From an uncultured Stenotrophomonas sp. (GTDB taxonomy: Bacteria; Pseudomonadota; Gammaproteobacteria; Xanthomonadales; Xanthomonadaceae): a stretch of DNA of 64,000 nt. Under the pieces are notes generated by a model that saw only the letters and a list, made by a program, of their open reading frames with translations, searched no databases and was not told where the DNA came from. Each line of letters starts with the position of its first letter. Position 1 is the stretch's first letter. The translations under genes and the position numbers were made by a program. Location: positions 248,001 to 312,000 of the forward strand of contig CAJYNG010000008.1 in assembly GCA_913775725.1 (NCBI GenBank). The letters are read 5' to 3'. This document shows, in pieces, positions 22,815 through 31,639 of this stretch.

Positions 22815-25800
22815 ATGCCGTCCACGGCATCCGCCTGTCATCGTCGCGCCACCGCTCTGGCCCTGGCCATCTCCACTGCATTGCTGCCGCTGGCTTGGGC
22901 GCCGGCCGTGCAGGCACAACCGGCGGTCGTCGCACCGTTGCGCCAGTACGCCATTCCGGAACAGCCGCTGGCCGACGCCGTGCGTGCCTTTGGCCGCCAG
23001 GCCGATGTGCAGGTGGTGTTCCGCAGTGACCTGGTGGAGGGCCGCCGCTCCAGTGCAGTGAAAGGCGAGTACAGCCAGATGCAGGCGCTGCAGCAGCTGC
23101 TGCGCGGCAGCGGCGTGCGCGCACAGCGCGGCATGGACGGCACCTGGAGCCTGCGGGCCGCAGCGGAGGCGGGTGAAGGGGAAGGGGTGCGGGTGACCGA
23201 GACGCTGGACGTGGCCGGTCGCCTGCAGTCGGAAGGGGGCGAGGCGCGTGATCGGCGCGGCTACGATGATGTGTTCGCGCTGGACCTGACCACGGCGTAT
23301 TCGGGGCGCGACCGGGTGGAGCGCTACCGTGGCTCCAATCCGGCCGACGTGGTCAAGGATCTGGTCGGTGTGTTCAGTGGCGATGCGCGCAACAGCGGCG
23401 CGCTGGACATCAACATCCGCGGCATCCAGGGACCGGGGCGGGTCCCGGTCAGCATCGACGGTGGCGAACAGGCGCTCACGGTCTGGCGCGGCTACAACGG
23501 TGTCAGCAACCGCAACTACATCGATCCCAACCTGATTGGTGGCATCCAGGTCATCAAGGGGCCAGGGCTGGTGCGCGATGTGCACAGCGGGATCGGTGGC
23601 GCGCTGGTGATCAAGACCATCGACGTCGATGACATCGTGGACGCGGGTGAGCGCTTCGGCGGGGAGCTGAAGATCGAAGGCAGCAGCAATGCGGTGGCCC
23701 CGCGCCTGCCGCGGCTGCACACCGGCGAGGATTACCGCACCGTGCCGGGGTTCCCGCAGGGCTCGCCGAACTCGCCCTACGACGACCGCACCCTGGTGGT
23801 GCCGGTGAAGTCGCGCAGTGGCAACAACCCCTTCGATGGCGAGGACCAGGCCTGGCGCCTGGCGCTGGGCGTGCGTGGCGACAACGTCGACCTGATGGCC
23901 GCCTACGCCTGGCGCAAGCGCGGCAACTACTTCTCCGGGACCCAGGGCAGCGCCTACTACGACCAGGACCGGCGCGAGCAGTTCGAGTACCAGGGCATCG
24001 ACTACATCACCACGCTGGCGCGCTACTTCAAGCCCGGCGATGAAGTGCCCAATACCTCCAGCGAACAGGAGTCCTGGCTGGTCAAGGGCAGCTGGCAGAT
24101 CAACGATGACCAGCAGTTGAAGGCGACCTGGCGACGAACGCTGTCGCACTACGGCGAGATCATGCCGTCGCGCATCCTGTCGGCGCCGGACTATGGGCGC
24201 ATCCAGTGGCCGCTCAGCCGGGTTGCGTCCGATGCCTGGAACCTGGAGTACCGCTTCCAGTCGGCCGGCAGCCGCTGGCTGGACCTCTACGCCAACCTGT
24301 GGCGCACCGAGACGGACAGCGATACCTACACCGCAGGCGGCTTCCCGAACTTCGCACCGGGCAATCCGGACTGGAATGCCGGTGCCAGCCCGATTCTGCG
24401 CAACACCGCGCTGGCAAATGCGAGCAACGACCGGACCGGCCTGACCCTGAGCAACCGTTTCGCCCTGCATTCGACCCTGGACCTGACCGTGGGCGGCAAC
24501 TGGCAATACGAGAAGCTCGGTTCGCGTGACCCGTATTTCGGCCCGTCCGACGGCTGGCGCATGTACCCGCGCGCTGGCCGTCGCCAGGAGGGCGAGGGCT
24601 ACCTCACTCTGGAATGGCGTCCGGTCGACTTCCTGACCCTCAATGCCGGCGTGCGTTACAGCCGTTACTGGGCGTTCGACGACTTCCTGCAGGCCCACCC
24701 GGAACTGCAGACGACCTCGATCGTGCCGCGCGAAGCGCAGTACCGGGTGAATGAACTGCCGCCGCGGCCGGACAGCCTGCAGGGCGAGATCGACGCACTC
24801 GAGAGCGAGCGGGAATTCTGGGACAGCATCGGCATGGGCTGGATCGTCGATCAGTCGCTGGCCGACCTGCTGCGCAAGTACGAGACACCCAGGGAGGTCC
24901 AGCACGGCATTCCCTGGTTGCCCGATGCCAACGGCAACTACAGCCGTGCCACCAATCCCTGCCTCAACGGCCAGGTCGCCGCCATCCCCGGGCTGCTGCC
25001 GATGGTGCTCGGCACCGACATCCGCTGCAGGATCGGGGGCGGGGCGATGCAGTCGGTGGCCGGGCGCAACGAACGGCACCGCGATCACGCCTGGTTGCCG
25101 ACGTTCTCGGCGACGGTGCGTTTCTCGCCGGCCGCTCGTGCCTATCTACGCTACAGCGAGGCGGTGCGCTTTCCCAGCATGTTCGAAAGCACCATTGCGT
25201 TCTCCAGCAGCCTCAATCCGCTGTATCCACTCAAGCCGGAGCATGCCTACAACTACGAGCTGGGGTACGTGCACAACCTTTCCGGGCTGTTCGGCAACAC
25301 CGCCGATGCCGACGTCAAGCTGGCCTATTATGTGCACAAGACCCGCAATGTCATCGAGCGTGATGCGTACTTCATGTTCGACAACATCGACAAGCAGACT
25401 GTCCGCGGCATCGAGCTGCAGGCGCGCTTCGACAACCGGCGCTTCTTCACCGATCTGGGCATCAGCCGCATCCTTGAAAACGAAGTCTGCGATGAAAGCT
25501 CGGCGGTACGGCTGGATGCGGACCAGGGGCGGGTGGCCAACTGCGTCCAGGATGGCTTCGTCAGCGGCTATCTGCTGACCCAGGCCACGCCGAAGCTGTC
25601 GGTGAACTGGTCACTCGGCACCCGCCTGTTCGATGAGCGCCTGGAGCTGGGCAGCCGCATCGTGCACTACCAGCGGCACGACAATCCGGACCTGCAGGCC
25701 TACCGCGACCGCCTGATCGCCGGGGGCAGCAGCCTGCTCTGGCAGAACGTGCCTTTCACCTGGGGAAACATCACCACGGTGGATGCCTACGCCCGCTGGC

Positions 25801-25934
25801 GCTTCAACCAGCACGCCAGCGTCGAGCTGGTCGGCAGCAATCTCGGCAACCGCTATTACGTCGACCCGGCAACACGCTCAACGCTGCCTGCACCGGGCCG
25901 CACGATCAAGCTTGGCGTCACCGCGCGCTTCTGA
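22815..25934 (+). CDS. STN-type TonB-dependent receptor, probable heme/hemophore receptor
   Basis: 1,039-residue TonB-dependent transducer. A signal peptide (to AVQAQPA) is followed by an STN signalling domain (~44-110, YAIPEQPLADAVRAFGRQAD ... LQQLLRGSGVRAQ), plug (~165-270, SNPADVVKDLVGVFSGDARN ... INIRGIQGPGRVPVSIDGGE) and a large barrel ending RTIKLGVTARF. The STN domain ties it to FecR/FecI just upstream. Size and plug resemble HasR/HphR-type heme receptors. Start has GAGGAG ~10 nt upstream. Directly followed by two hemophilin-like genes and a Slam gene, so it is the likely receptor for a secreted heme carrier. Confidence 0.87.
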   Translation: MPSTASACHRRATALALAISTALLPLAWAPAVQAQPAVVAPLRQYAIPEQPLADAVRAFGRQADVQVVFRSDLVEGRRSSAVKGEYSQMQALQQLLRGSGVRAQRGMDGTWSLRAAAEAGEGEGVRVTETLDVAGRLQSEGGEARDRRGYDDVFALDLTTAYSGRDRVERYRGSNPADVVKDLVGVFSGDARNSGALDINIRGIQGPGRVPVSIDGGEQALTVWRGYNGVSNRNYIDPNLIGGIQVIKGPGLVRDVHSGIGGALVIKTIDVDDIVDAGERFGGELKIEGSSNAVAPRLPRLHTGEDYRTVPGFPQGSPNSPYDDRTLVVPVKSRSGNNPFDGEDQAWRLALGVRGDNVDLMAAYAWRKRGNYFSGTQGSAYYDQDRREQFEYQGIDYITTLARYFKPGDEVPNTSSEQESWLVKGSWQINDDQQLKATWRRTLSHYGEIMPSRILSAPDYGRIQWPLSRVASDAWNLEYRFQSAGSRWLDLYANLWRTETDSDTYTAGGFPNFAPGNPDWNAGASPILRNTALANASNDRTGLTLSNRFALHSTLDLTVGGNWQYEKLGSRDPYFGPSDGWRMYPRAGRRQEGEGYLTLEWRPVDFLTLNAGVRYSRYWAFDDFLQAHPELQTTSIVPREAQYRVNELPPRPDSLQGEIDALESEREFWDSIGMGWIVDQSLADLLRKYETPREVQHGIPWLPDANGNYSRATNPCLNGQVAAIPGLLPMVLGTDIRCRIGGGAMQSVAGRNERHRDHAWLPTFSATVRFSPAARAYLRYSEAVRFPSMFESTIAFSSSLNPLYPLKPEHAYNYELGYVHNLSGLFGNTADADVKLAYYVHKTRNVIERDAYFMFDNIDKQTVRGIELQARFDNRRFFTDLGISRILENEVCDESSAVRLDADQGRVANCVQDGFVSGYLLTQATPKLSVNWSLGTRLFDERLELGSRIVHYQRHDNPDLQAYRDRLIAGGSSLLWQNVPFTWGNITTVDAYARWRFNQHASVELVGSNLGNRYYVDPATRSTLPAPGRTIKLGVTARF

Positions 25935-25961
25935 GTTCGCATTCGACAGGGAGAACCACCG

Positions 25962-26717
25962 ATGAAACAGCACCGTACCCTTGTACTTTCGATCGGCCTG
26001 CTGGCTTCCATGCCGGTCATGGCTGCCGACATCGCTGGCGGGCAGAGTCCGGCCCAGGACGGTGTCCATTACATCAATGCTGGCGAATCGACACTCAACG
26101 CCGGTCCGCACCGCTCCGGTCGCGCAGGCATTTCGTTGGGGCCGTATGCCAACGCGGCGCGAGTGGACGTGGCCAGCCTGGTGCCCTACGCCACCACGGT
26201 GGTGCGTGGCGCAACCACGGTCCGCACGCTGGGCCCGGACGCAGGCCTGCCGTTCGCCTCCGCTGGCGTGGGCCACTTCAGCTTCGTGCAGGTGGGCAAT
26301 GCAGATGTCTGGTTCGGTGAATGGTCATCCAGTGGCGCGCAGGCGGGCTTCAATCACCGCCAGGTGTTCTTCGTCGGTGACCGTGCCGGTACTTCGCTGC
26401 CGGCAGGCGTCGTCACCTACACCCTGGCTGGCATCAACCGCTTTGATGGCAGCGGCGTGCTGGAAGGTGCACTGCGGGCGAATTTCGATACCGGCACCGT
26501 CACCGCGGGCCTGGTCGGGACCGGATACAGGCTCGCCGCGAGCGCCACGCTGGATCGCGCCACCGGTGCGTTCAGCGGTTCGGCCATCGCCAATGGTTCG
26601 ATCATCGGTACCAGCAGCGGCCAGTTCTTCGGCGCCGGTGCCAGTGCCGTGACCGGCATCGCAACCTTTGCCGGCAACAGCCAGTTCGATACGTCCTTCG
26701 GCGGTCAGCGCAACTGA
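25962..26717 (+). CDS. Hemophilin-like Slam-dependent secreted protein 1
   Basis: 251-residue exported protein. Signal peptide cleaved after MPVMA (no lipobox Cys, so soluble rather than a lipoprotein). N-terminal ligand domain with GPHRSGRAGISLG (His50) and VGHFSFVQVGNADVWFGEWS (His105), and a C-terminal 8-strand TbpB-like barrel (RANFDTGTVTAGLVG ... GSIIGTSSGQFFGAGAS ... TFAGNSQFDTSFGGQ), the handle recognised by Slam exporters. Relatives such as HphA/hemophilin bind heme. GGGAGAA precedes ATG. A close paralogue follows 60 nt later; the receptor is upstream and Slam downstream. Heme binding is inferred from family and context. Confidence 0.8.
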   Translation: MKQHRTLVLSIGLLASMPVMAADIAGGQSPAQDGVHYINAGESTLNAGPHRSGRAGISLGPYANAARVDVASLVPYATTVVRGATTVRTLGPDAGLPFASAGVGHFSFVQVGNADVWFGEWSSSGAQAGFNHRQVFFVGDRAGTSLPAGVVTYTLAGINRFDGSGVLEGALRANFDTGTVTAGLVGTGYRLAASATLDRATGAFSGSAIANGSIIGTSSGQFFGAGASAVTGIATFAGNSQFDTSFGGQRN

Positions 26718-26776
26718 TCCGCCGCCGTTCCTTTTCGTGTTGTACCCGTAGTTCCCTCAACCCAAGGAGCAATACC

Positions 26777-27541
26777 ATGAAAATGATCAACCGTTCCCTG
26801 TTGGCCGTCGCCGCTGCGCTGGCCCTGGCCGGCACCGCGCAGGCGGCCGACATCGTCGGCGCTGCCAGCCCGGCGACCGATGCGCAGCTGTACGTCAAGG
26901 TGGGTGCGTCGGAAGTCAACGGCGGCCCGCACTCGGCCGGCAAGGCCGGTATCGGCGTCGGCACCGTGTCCAATGCCAAGCCGGTCGATTTCCAGGGCCT
27001 TGCGGCCTACTCGGCCCCGACCACCGTCAATGGTGTCACCGTACGCACTCTGGCCATGCCGATCACCGGTACCCCGGGCAGCCATTCCGGCATGGGCCAC
27101 TTCAACTTCGTCAAGGTCGGCAGCGGCGATGTGTGGTTCGGCGAGTGGTCCAAGGATGGCGCCGCTGGTGGCTTCAACAACCGCCAGGTCTACTTCGTCG
27201 GTGACCGTGCCGGCACCACGCTGCCGGCCGGTGTGGCCACCTACAGCGTCGCGGGCCTGAACAAGTTCAACGGCAGCAACCTGCTGTCGGGCACCTTCCG
27301 TGCGGACTTCGGCAGCGGCAAGCTGCTCGGCGGCCTGACCGGTGGTGGTCTGGCGATCAACGTCAACGCCGACATCAACAGCACCAATGCGTCGTTCGCC
27401 GGTTCGGCCACCGCTAACGGAAGCGTTGCCGGCACCACCCAGGGCCAGTTCTTCGGCGCCAACGCGGCCACCCTGGCCGGTATCGCCACCTTCAGCGGCA
27501 ACAGCCAGTACGACACCGCCTTCGGCGGCAGCAAGAACTGA
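26777..27541 (+). CDS. Hemophilin-like Slam-dependent secreted protein 2
   Basis: 254-residue paralogue of the preceding gene with the same plan: signal peptide (to GTAQA), N-terminal domain with GGPHSAGKAGIGVG (His52) and MGHFNFVKVGSGDVWFGEWS (His108), shared run NNRQVYFVGDRAGTTLPAG, and a C-terminal TbpB-like barrel ending TFSGNSQYDTAFGGSKN. Histidines at the two GPH/GHF positions are kept in both copies and are candidate heme ligands. AAGGAG lies 8 nt before ATG. Tandem copies suggest gene duplication with possible division of labour, for example different heme sources. Confidence 0.8.
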   Translation: MKMINRSLLAVAAALALAGTAQAADIVGAASPATDAQLYVKVGASEVNGGPHSAGKAGIGVGTVSNAKPVDFQGLAAYSAPTTVNGVTVRTLAMPITGTPGSHSGMGHFNFVKVGSGDVWFGEWSKDGAAGGFNNRQVYFVGDRAGTTLPAGVATYSVAGLNKFNGSNLLSGTFRADFGSGKLLGGLTGGGLAINVNADINSTNASFAGSATANGSVAGTTQGQFFGANAATLAGIATFSGNSQYDTAFGGSKN

Positions 27542-27548
27542 TCGCCAC

Positions 27549-27597
27549 GCCCCTGACGGGGCAGGGCAGGGACAAGCCGCGATCCGCCAGTCCCTGC
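27549..27597 (+). promoter_or_regulatory. Two stem-loops between hemophilin 2 and Slam
   Basis: GCCCC-TGAC-GGGGC at 27549-27562 and an 8-bp stem GCAGGGAC (27566-27573) / GTCCCTGC (27590-27597). No T-run follows, so a partial terminator or mRNA-stability hairpin that raises effector over exporter yield is more likely than a full terminator. Confidence 0.45.
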
Positions 27598-27631
27598 TTC
27601 GGCCCGCTGCATGCACCACCACGGATCGACC

Positions 27632-29086
27632 ATGCGCCATTCCATCTTCCTTGTCGTACTGCTGTTGGCTGCCACCGATGTGCGCGCCCAGCAGGACGAT
27701 CTTCGACGCGTGCTTGAACAGGGCACCGAACTGCGCCACCAGCAGCAGGACCAGCAGCGCCTGCAGCAGGCCGAGTCGGAGCGGCCGACCATCACCATCG
27801 ACGGCCAGACGCTGCGTGTAGAGCGCACCGTCGATGATCTCGGCCAGGCCCTTTACCTGTCTCTGCAGCATCAGCAATGGCAGGCCGCCGCTGCGTTCCT
27901 CGAGGAGTACATCGAACTGCCGGGGCATGATCCCCTGCTGCGGCACTATGCACAGGGGGCGCTGGCACGGGTGACCGGCGACCATCGTCGCGCGGCGAAG
28001 GAGTACGAAGCGCTGCTGGCGGCGCAGCCGGATTTCCTGCCGGCCCGCCTCGAGCTGGCGCGTGTCTATGCGGAAGACCAGCGCGATCGCGATGCGGTCG
28101 CGCTGTTCACGGCCATCGCTGCAGGCATCAATGCCGATGATCCGGCCACGGCCGGCGTCCGCGCGCGCGTGGACGGCTACCTGAGTGCCCTGCAGGCGCG
28201 CCAGCGCTGGAAAGGCGCGCTGTCCGCCGGCCCGGCATGGAGTGACAACATCAACCGCAGCTCGGCCAGTCGCACCTGCCTGTTCGGCGTGGGAGACGCC
28301 TGCATCATCGAACGGAAACTGCCCGACGCCCAGCGCGCGGCTGGCCTCGACTACGACGCCAGCCTGGAACGGCGCTGGGTGCTCGGCGGGCATCATGGGC
28401 TGTACGTGCGCGGTCTCGCCTTCGGTCAGACATGGCGCGGGCACAGTGCGTACAACGAGCTCAATGCCAACGTGCAGGCGGGTTACAGCTGGCGTAGTGC
28501 ACGGCAGACCGTGCTGCTCGCTCCCAGCTATGACTACCAGGGCCTGGGCAATCATGCGCTGCAGGGCGGCAGCGGCGTGCACGGGGAATGGCAGTACGCC
28601 CTGGATGCACGCAGCCTGCTCAAGCTGGAGGCCGACTGGAAGCGCCAACGCTATCGCCAGCAGGGCCTGGCCAGCAACTACGACGGCGAGCTGGCATCGG
28701 TGTATGCCACTTGGTTCCGAGCGCTCAATCCGCGCTGGACGGTCTTCGCCGGGCTGGATGTGACCGACAGCAGCGCCGCCGACCCGGCCAACGGCTACCG
28801 CCAGCGCGGCCTGCGGCTGGGCGCGGCACGGCAGTGGAGCGGCACCACGGCCACCGTATTCGTGTCGCTGCGCCATCGCGACTACGACGCGTGGAGCCCG
28901 CTGCTGGAGGCGCGGCGTGAGGACAGCGAACAGAACCTGATCGCCATCGTCCGCAGCGAGCGCCTGGCCGTGGCCGGGATGGTACCCAGCCTGAGCCTGC
29001 GCTACGCGCGCATCGACAGCAACGTCGGCTGGCTGTACAGCCACGACCGCAGCCTGCTCAGCCTGAAATGGGAGCGGGCCTTCTGA
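27632..29086 (+). CDS. Slam (DUF560) surface lipoprotein assembly modulator, type XI secretion exporter
   Basis: 484-residue outer-membrane exporter. After a signal peptide (MRHSIFLVVLLLAATDVRAQ) come a TPR-rich periplasmic region (~30-180, HQQWQAAAAFLEEYIELPGH ... LLAAQPDFLPARLELARVYA) and a ~300-residue barrel (LSAGPAWSDNINRSSASRTC ... SLLSLKWERAF) ending in Phe. This is the Slam architecture. Slam proteins move TbpB-barrel proteins, including hemophilins, across the outer membrane, and two such substrates lie immediately upstream. ATG at 27632 gives a clean signal peptide; an ATG 21 nt earlier is possible. Confidence 0.85.
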   Translation: MRHSIFLVVLLLAATDVRAQQDDLRRVLEQGTELRHQQQDQQRLQQAESERPTITIDGQTLRVERTVDDLGQALYLSLQHQQWQAAAAFLEEYIELPGHDPLLRHYAQGALARVTGDHRRAAKEYEALLAAQPDFLPARLELARVYAEDQRDRDAVALFTAIAAGINADDPATAGVRARVDGYLSALQARQRWKGALSAGPAWSDNINRSSASRTCLFGVGDACIIERKLPDAQRAAGLDYDASLERRWVLGGHHGLYVRGLAFGQTWRGHSAYNELNANVQAGYSWRSARQTVLLAPSYDYQGLGNHALQGGSGVHGEWQYALDARSLLKLEADWKRQRYRQQGLASNYDGELASVYATWFRALNPRWTVFAGLDVTDSSAADPANGYRQRGLRLGAARQWSGTTATVFVSLRHRDYDAWSPLLEARREDSEQNLIAIVRSERLAVAGMVPSLSLRYARIDSNVGWLYSHDRSLLSLKWERAF

Positions 29087-29222
29087 ATGCGCCGCTGCAA
29101 TGCTGCGGTGAACGCGCCGTGGCAGCGACCTTCATCCATCATCACGCGCTCTTGTAGCCCGGTTCGCGCATCCTGCGGGCGTTGCGGCGGAGGTGGGCCG
29201 CGGGTATCGAGGAGCGCTGGTC

Positions 29223-29627
29223 GTGCTGGAAGCGGGCAACAAACCAGAGGGCCTGAAAGGGCTGCGTGTACTGGTGGCGGAGGATGAATTCGCCATCGCG
29301 ATGTTCCTGGTCGACTATCTGGAGCTGAAAGGCGCACAGGTAGTGGGGCCTGCCGGAGATCTGCAGGCGTTGGGGCAGCTGGTCGATACCCATCCCATCG
29401 ATGTGGCGTTGCTGGACATCAACCTGGGCGGTGAGCAGGTCTATCCGCTGGCCGATCGGCTGGCCGAGGCGGGTACCCCCTTCCTGCTCACCTCCGGTTA
29501 CGACGACAACCTGCCCAGCCGCTTCGCCAGCGCGCCGCGCTGTACCAAGCCTTATCACATCGAAACCCTGGTGCAGCAGCTGGCCGGGCTGGTGGCGGCG
29601 CCGCAGGTCTCTGCGGGCATCGCCTGA
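29223..29627 (+). CDS. Single-domain response regulator
   Basis: ~134-residue receiver domain without an output domain. Acidic pocket (VLVAEDEFAIAMFL), phospho-acceptor Asp in DVALLDINLGG, Thr/Ser in LLTSGYDD and Lys in RCTKPYHIE are all present. GTG start with AGGAG 9 nt upstream. It sits directly before an HWE histidine kinase gene; the two probably form a phosphorelay, with this protein receiving or sinking phosphate from the kinase. Target unknown. Confidence 0.83.
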   Translation: MLEAGNKPEGLKGLRVLVAEDEFAIAMFLVDYLELKGAQVVGPAGDLQALGQLVDTHPIDVALLDINLGGEQVYPLADRLAEAGTPFLLTSGYDDNLPSRFASAPRCTKPYHIETLVQQLAGLVAAPQVSAGIA

Positions 29628-29636
29628 TTGCGCGGC

Positions 29637-31223
29637 ATGTCGCGCCGTCCTGAAGGCATCCACGCGGCCAAGCTGCGTGGCGGGATGCCACCTGCACCGC
29701 GCCTGCATGCGCGCCACGATGGTATGGCCGCGCGCATCGCCCGCCATGACTGGTCATCCACGCCATTGGGTGCCTGCGAGCAGTGGCCACCCCACCTGCG
29801 CGCCACCGTCGACCTGATGCTGGCCCATGGCTTCCCGATGATCGTGCTGTGGGGCGAGCAGCTGGTACAGCTCTACAACGATGGCTATGCCGAGGTTCTG
29901 GCCGACAAGCATCCCGGCGGGCTCGGCCAGCCGACCCGCGAGTGCTGGCCCGAGGTCTGGCACATCAATGGTCCGCTCTACACCCGTGTCTGGCAGGGGG
30001 AGACGCTCACCTTCGAGGACAAGCTGTATCCGCTGGTCCGCCGGGGGCGTCTGGAGGACATCTGGTTCACCATCACCTACAGCCCGATCCGCGGCGAGGA
30101 AGGGCGCATCAACGGCGTGCTGGTGACCATGTTCGAGACCACCGCCGCGCATCTGGCGCTGGCCGCGCGCGAGCGCGAGGAACTGCGCCGGCGCGAGAGC
30201 GAGCGACGCCTGGAGCTGGCCTTCAGGATGCTGCCAGTCGGCCTGTGCATCGTCGATCTGCAGGGCCGCATGCTGCTGTCCAACGACCAGATGCGTGCCT
30301 ACCTGCCCAGCGGCAAGGTGCCTTCCACCGACGAAACCAACCAGCATCGCTGGCGGGGCTGGCATGCGGACGGTAGCGCCATCGGGCCGGAGGATTTCGC
30401 CATCGCCCGTGCGATGCGCGGCGAGACCGTGGTGCCGGGGCTGGAGTTCCAGTACCTGCATGACGATGGCCACGCGCGCTGGACCCGGGTCGCGGCCGCG
30501 CCCCTTCGCGATGCCGATGGCGAGGTCAGCGGTGTGTTCGCCATTGCTGTGGACATCGATGATCTCAAGCGCGCCACCGAGCGCCAATCGGTGTTGCTGG
30601 CCGAACTGCAGCACCGGGTGCGGAACATCATGTCGACCATCCATGCCATTGCCTGGCGGACCCGCTCGTCGGTCAGCAACGTTGATGAGTATGCCGAGCG
30701 CCTGTGCGGGCGGCTGATGTCGTTGGCGCGTACGCAGAGCCTGCTGACCCGCGGTGCCAATGCAGGGGTCTGCCTGCGCGGCATGCTGGAGGAGGAGATC
30801 GCTGCGCAGACGCCGGTCACCGCGGCCTATCGCCTGCAGGGCGAGGATGTGCTGCTGCCACCGAAGGCGGCCGAAGTGCTGTCCTTGGCGATCCACGAAT
30901 TGGCGACCAACGCCCTGCGACATGGTGCGCTGACCCATGAGGACGGCCGGATCGACGTTTCCTGGCACCTGCAGGTGCAGGACGGGCAGCCATGGCTGGG
31001 TCTGCACTGGTGCGAGCGCCATGCCGAGGTGGAGGACTGGGAGCTGCCCCGGCAGCGTGGCCTTGGACGGGCGCTGATCGAGCAGCGCGTGCCATACGAG
31101 CTGGCCGGCAGCGGCCAGCTGCGCTTTGGCCCGCAAGGCCTGGATGCCTGGATCCGCTTCCCGCTGCGCGAGCGTGACAGCCTGCTGCAGACCGATGCGC
31201 CGCAGGCAGGCCTCGGCACGTGA
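29637..31223 (+). CDS. PAS-containing HWE-family sensor histidine kinase
   Basis: ~528-residue soluble kinase without membrane helices. An N-terminal PAS/GAF-like region (LMLAHGFPMIVLWGEQLVQL ... YSPIRGEEGRINGVLVTMFE), a second PAS (~200-315, RMLPVGLCIVDLQGRMLLSN ... FAIAVDIDDLKRATE) and the HWE kinase core follow: H-box LLAELQHRVRNIMSTIHAI (His ~326), ATPase region with AIHELATNALRHGALT. The HWE family usually signals light, redox or stress. ATG codons at 29637, 29685 and 29721 are all possible starts. No LOV cysteine motif (NCRFLQ) is seen, so light sensing is not supported. Confidence 0.82.
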   Translation: MSRRPEGIHAAKLRGGMPPAPRLHARHDGMAARIARHDWSSTPLGACEQWPPHLRATVDLMLAHGFPMIVLWGEQLVQLYNDGYAEVLADKHPGGLGQPTRECWPEVWHINGPLYTRVWQGETLTFEDKLYPLVRRGRLEDIWFTITYSPIRGEEGRINGVLVTMFETTAAHLALAAREREELRRRESERRLELAFRMLPVGLCIVDLQGRMLLSNDQMRAYLPSGKVPSTDETNQHRWRGWHADGSAIGPEDFAIARAMRGETVVPGLEFQYLHDDGHARWTRVAAAPLRDADGEVSGVFAIAVDIDDLKRATERQSVLLAELQHRVRNIMSTIHAIAWRTRSSVSNVDEYAERLCGRLMSLARTQSLLTRGANAGVCLRGMLEEEIAAQTPVTAAYRLQGEDVLLPPKAAEVLSLAIHELATNALRHGALTHEDGRIDVSWHLQVQDGQPWLGLHWCERHAEVEDWELPRQRGLGRALIEQRVPYELAGSGQLRFGPQGLDAWIRFPLRERDSLLQTDAPQAGLGT

Positions 31224-31234
31224 AATGGCATTTA

Positions 31235-31262
31235 TGTCCAATTTGGACAAATTGGGTATAGT
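31235..31262 (+). promoter_or_regulatory. Operator and -10 element of the Phd/zeta-like pair
   Basis: Perfect palindrome TGTCCAA-T-TTGGACA (31235-31249), followed by a TATAGT -10-like hexamer (31257-31262), 33-60 nt before the antitoxin ATG. The palindrome covers the -35/spacer region, the usual place for Phd autorepression. Confidence 0.55.
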
Positions 31263-31294
31263 GGCCATTATCCACTTCTGCCTGGAGCCGTGCC

Positions 31295-31636
31295 ATGACC
31301 CTGCCACTGGATCTGCCTGGACTTGAGAAGGCCCCGGCCTCGTCTGTGAAGACGAGGGGCTGGCCGAGCCTGATGCGTACCGTGCGCGAGAAGCAGGCGC
31401 TGGTCATCACCAACCACAACCACCCCGAAGCGGTGATCGTGGACATCCGCACCTACCAGGAGCTGCTGGCCAAGGCCGCCGGCAGCGATGCCGGTGAGCG
31501 CAGTGAAGAACTGCTGCGCCTGCGCGGCGAATTCGACCAGACCCTGGCCGGCCTGCAGCGCGGTGAGGGGCTGGGCAAGGTGCTGGGCCAGCCGATCCGC
31601 CGCGGCCGCAAGGTCACCCTCGGCCGTCCGCTCTGA
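31295..31636 (+). CDS. Phd/YefM-family antitoxin
   Basis: 113-residue antitoxin-like protein: N-terminal Phd fold (VKTRGWPSLMRTVREKQALV then ITNHNHPEAVIVDIRTYQEL) and a C-terminal charged tail with FDQTLAGLQRGEGLGKVLG that may bind the toxin. TGGAG lies 7 nt before ATG. The adjacent gene, 3 nt downstream, encodes a zeta-toxin-like P-loop protein, so this is probably the antitoxin and repressor of that pair; the operator-like palindrome is just upstream. Confidence 0.8.
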   Translation: MTLPLDLPGLEKAPASSVKTRGWPSLMRTVREKQALVITNHNHPEAVIVDIRTYQELLAKAAGSDAGERSEELLRLRGEFDQTLAGLQRGEGLGKVLGQPIRRGRKVTLGRPL

Positions 31637-31639
31637 CCG

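Noticed and set aside
22470-25088. 872-codon open frame on the minus strand
   Set aside because: Antisense shadow of the STN receptor gene; composition is biased and no family is recognisable.
29637-31223. LOV-domain light receptor
   Set aside because: The PAS domains lack the LOV cysteine motif, so light sensing by flavin adduct is not supported.
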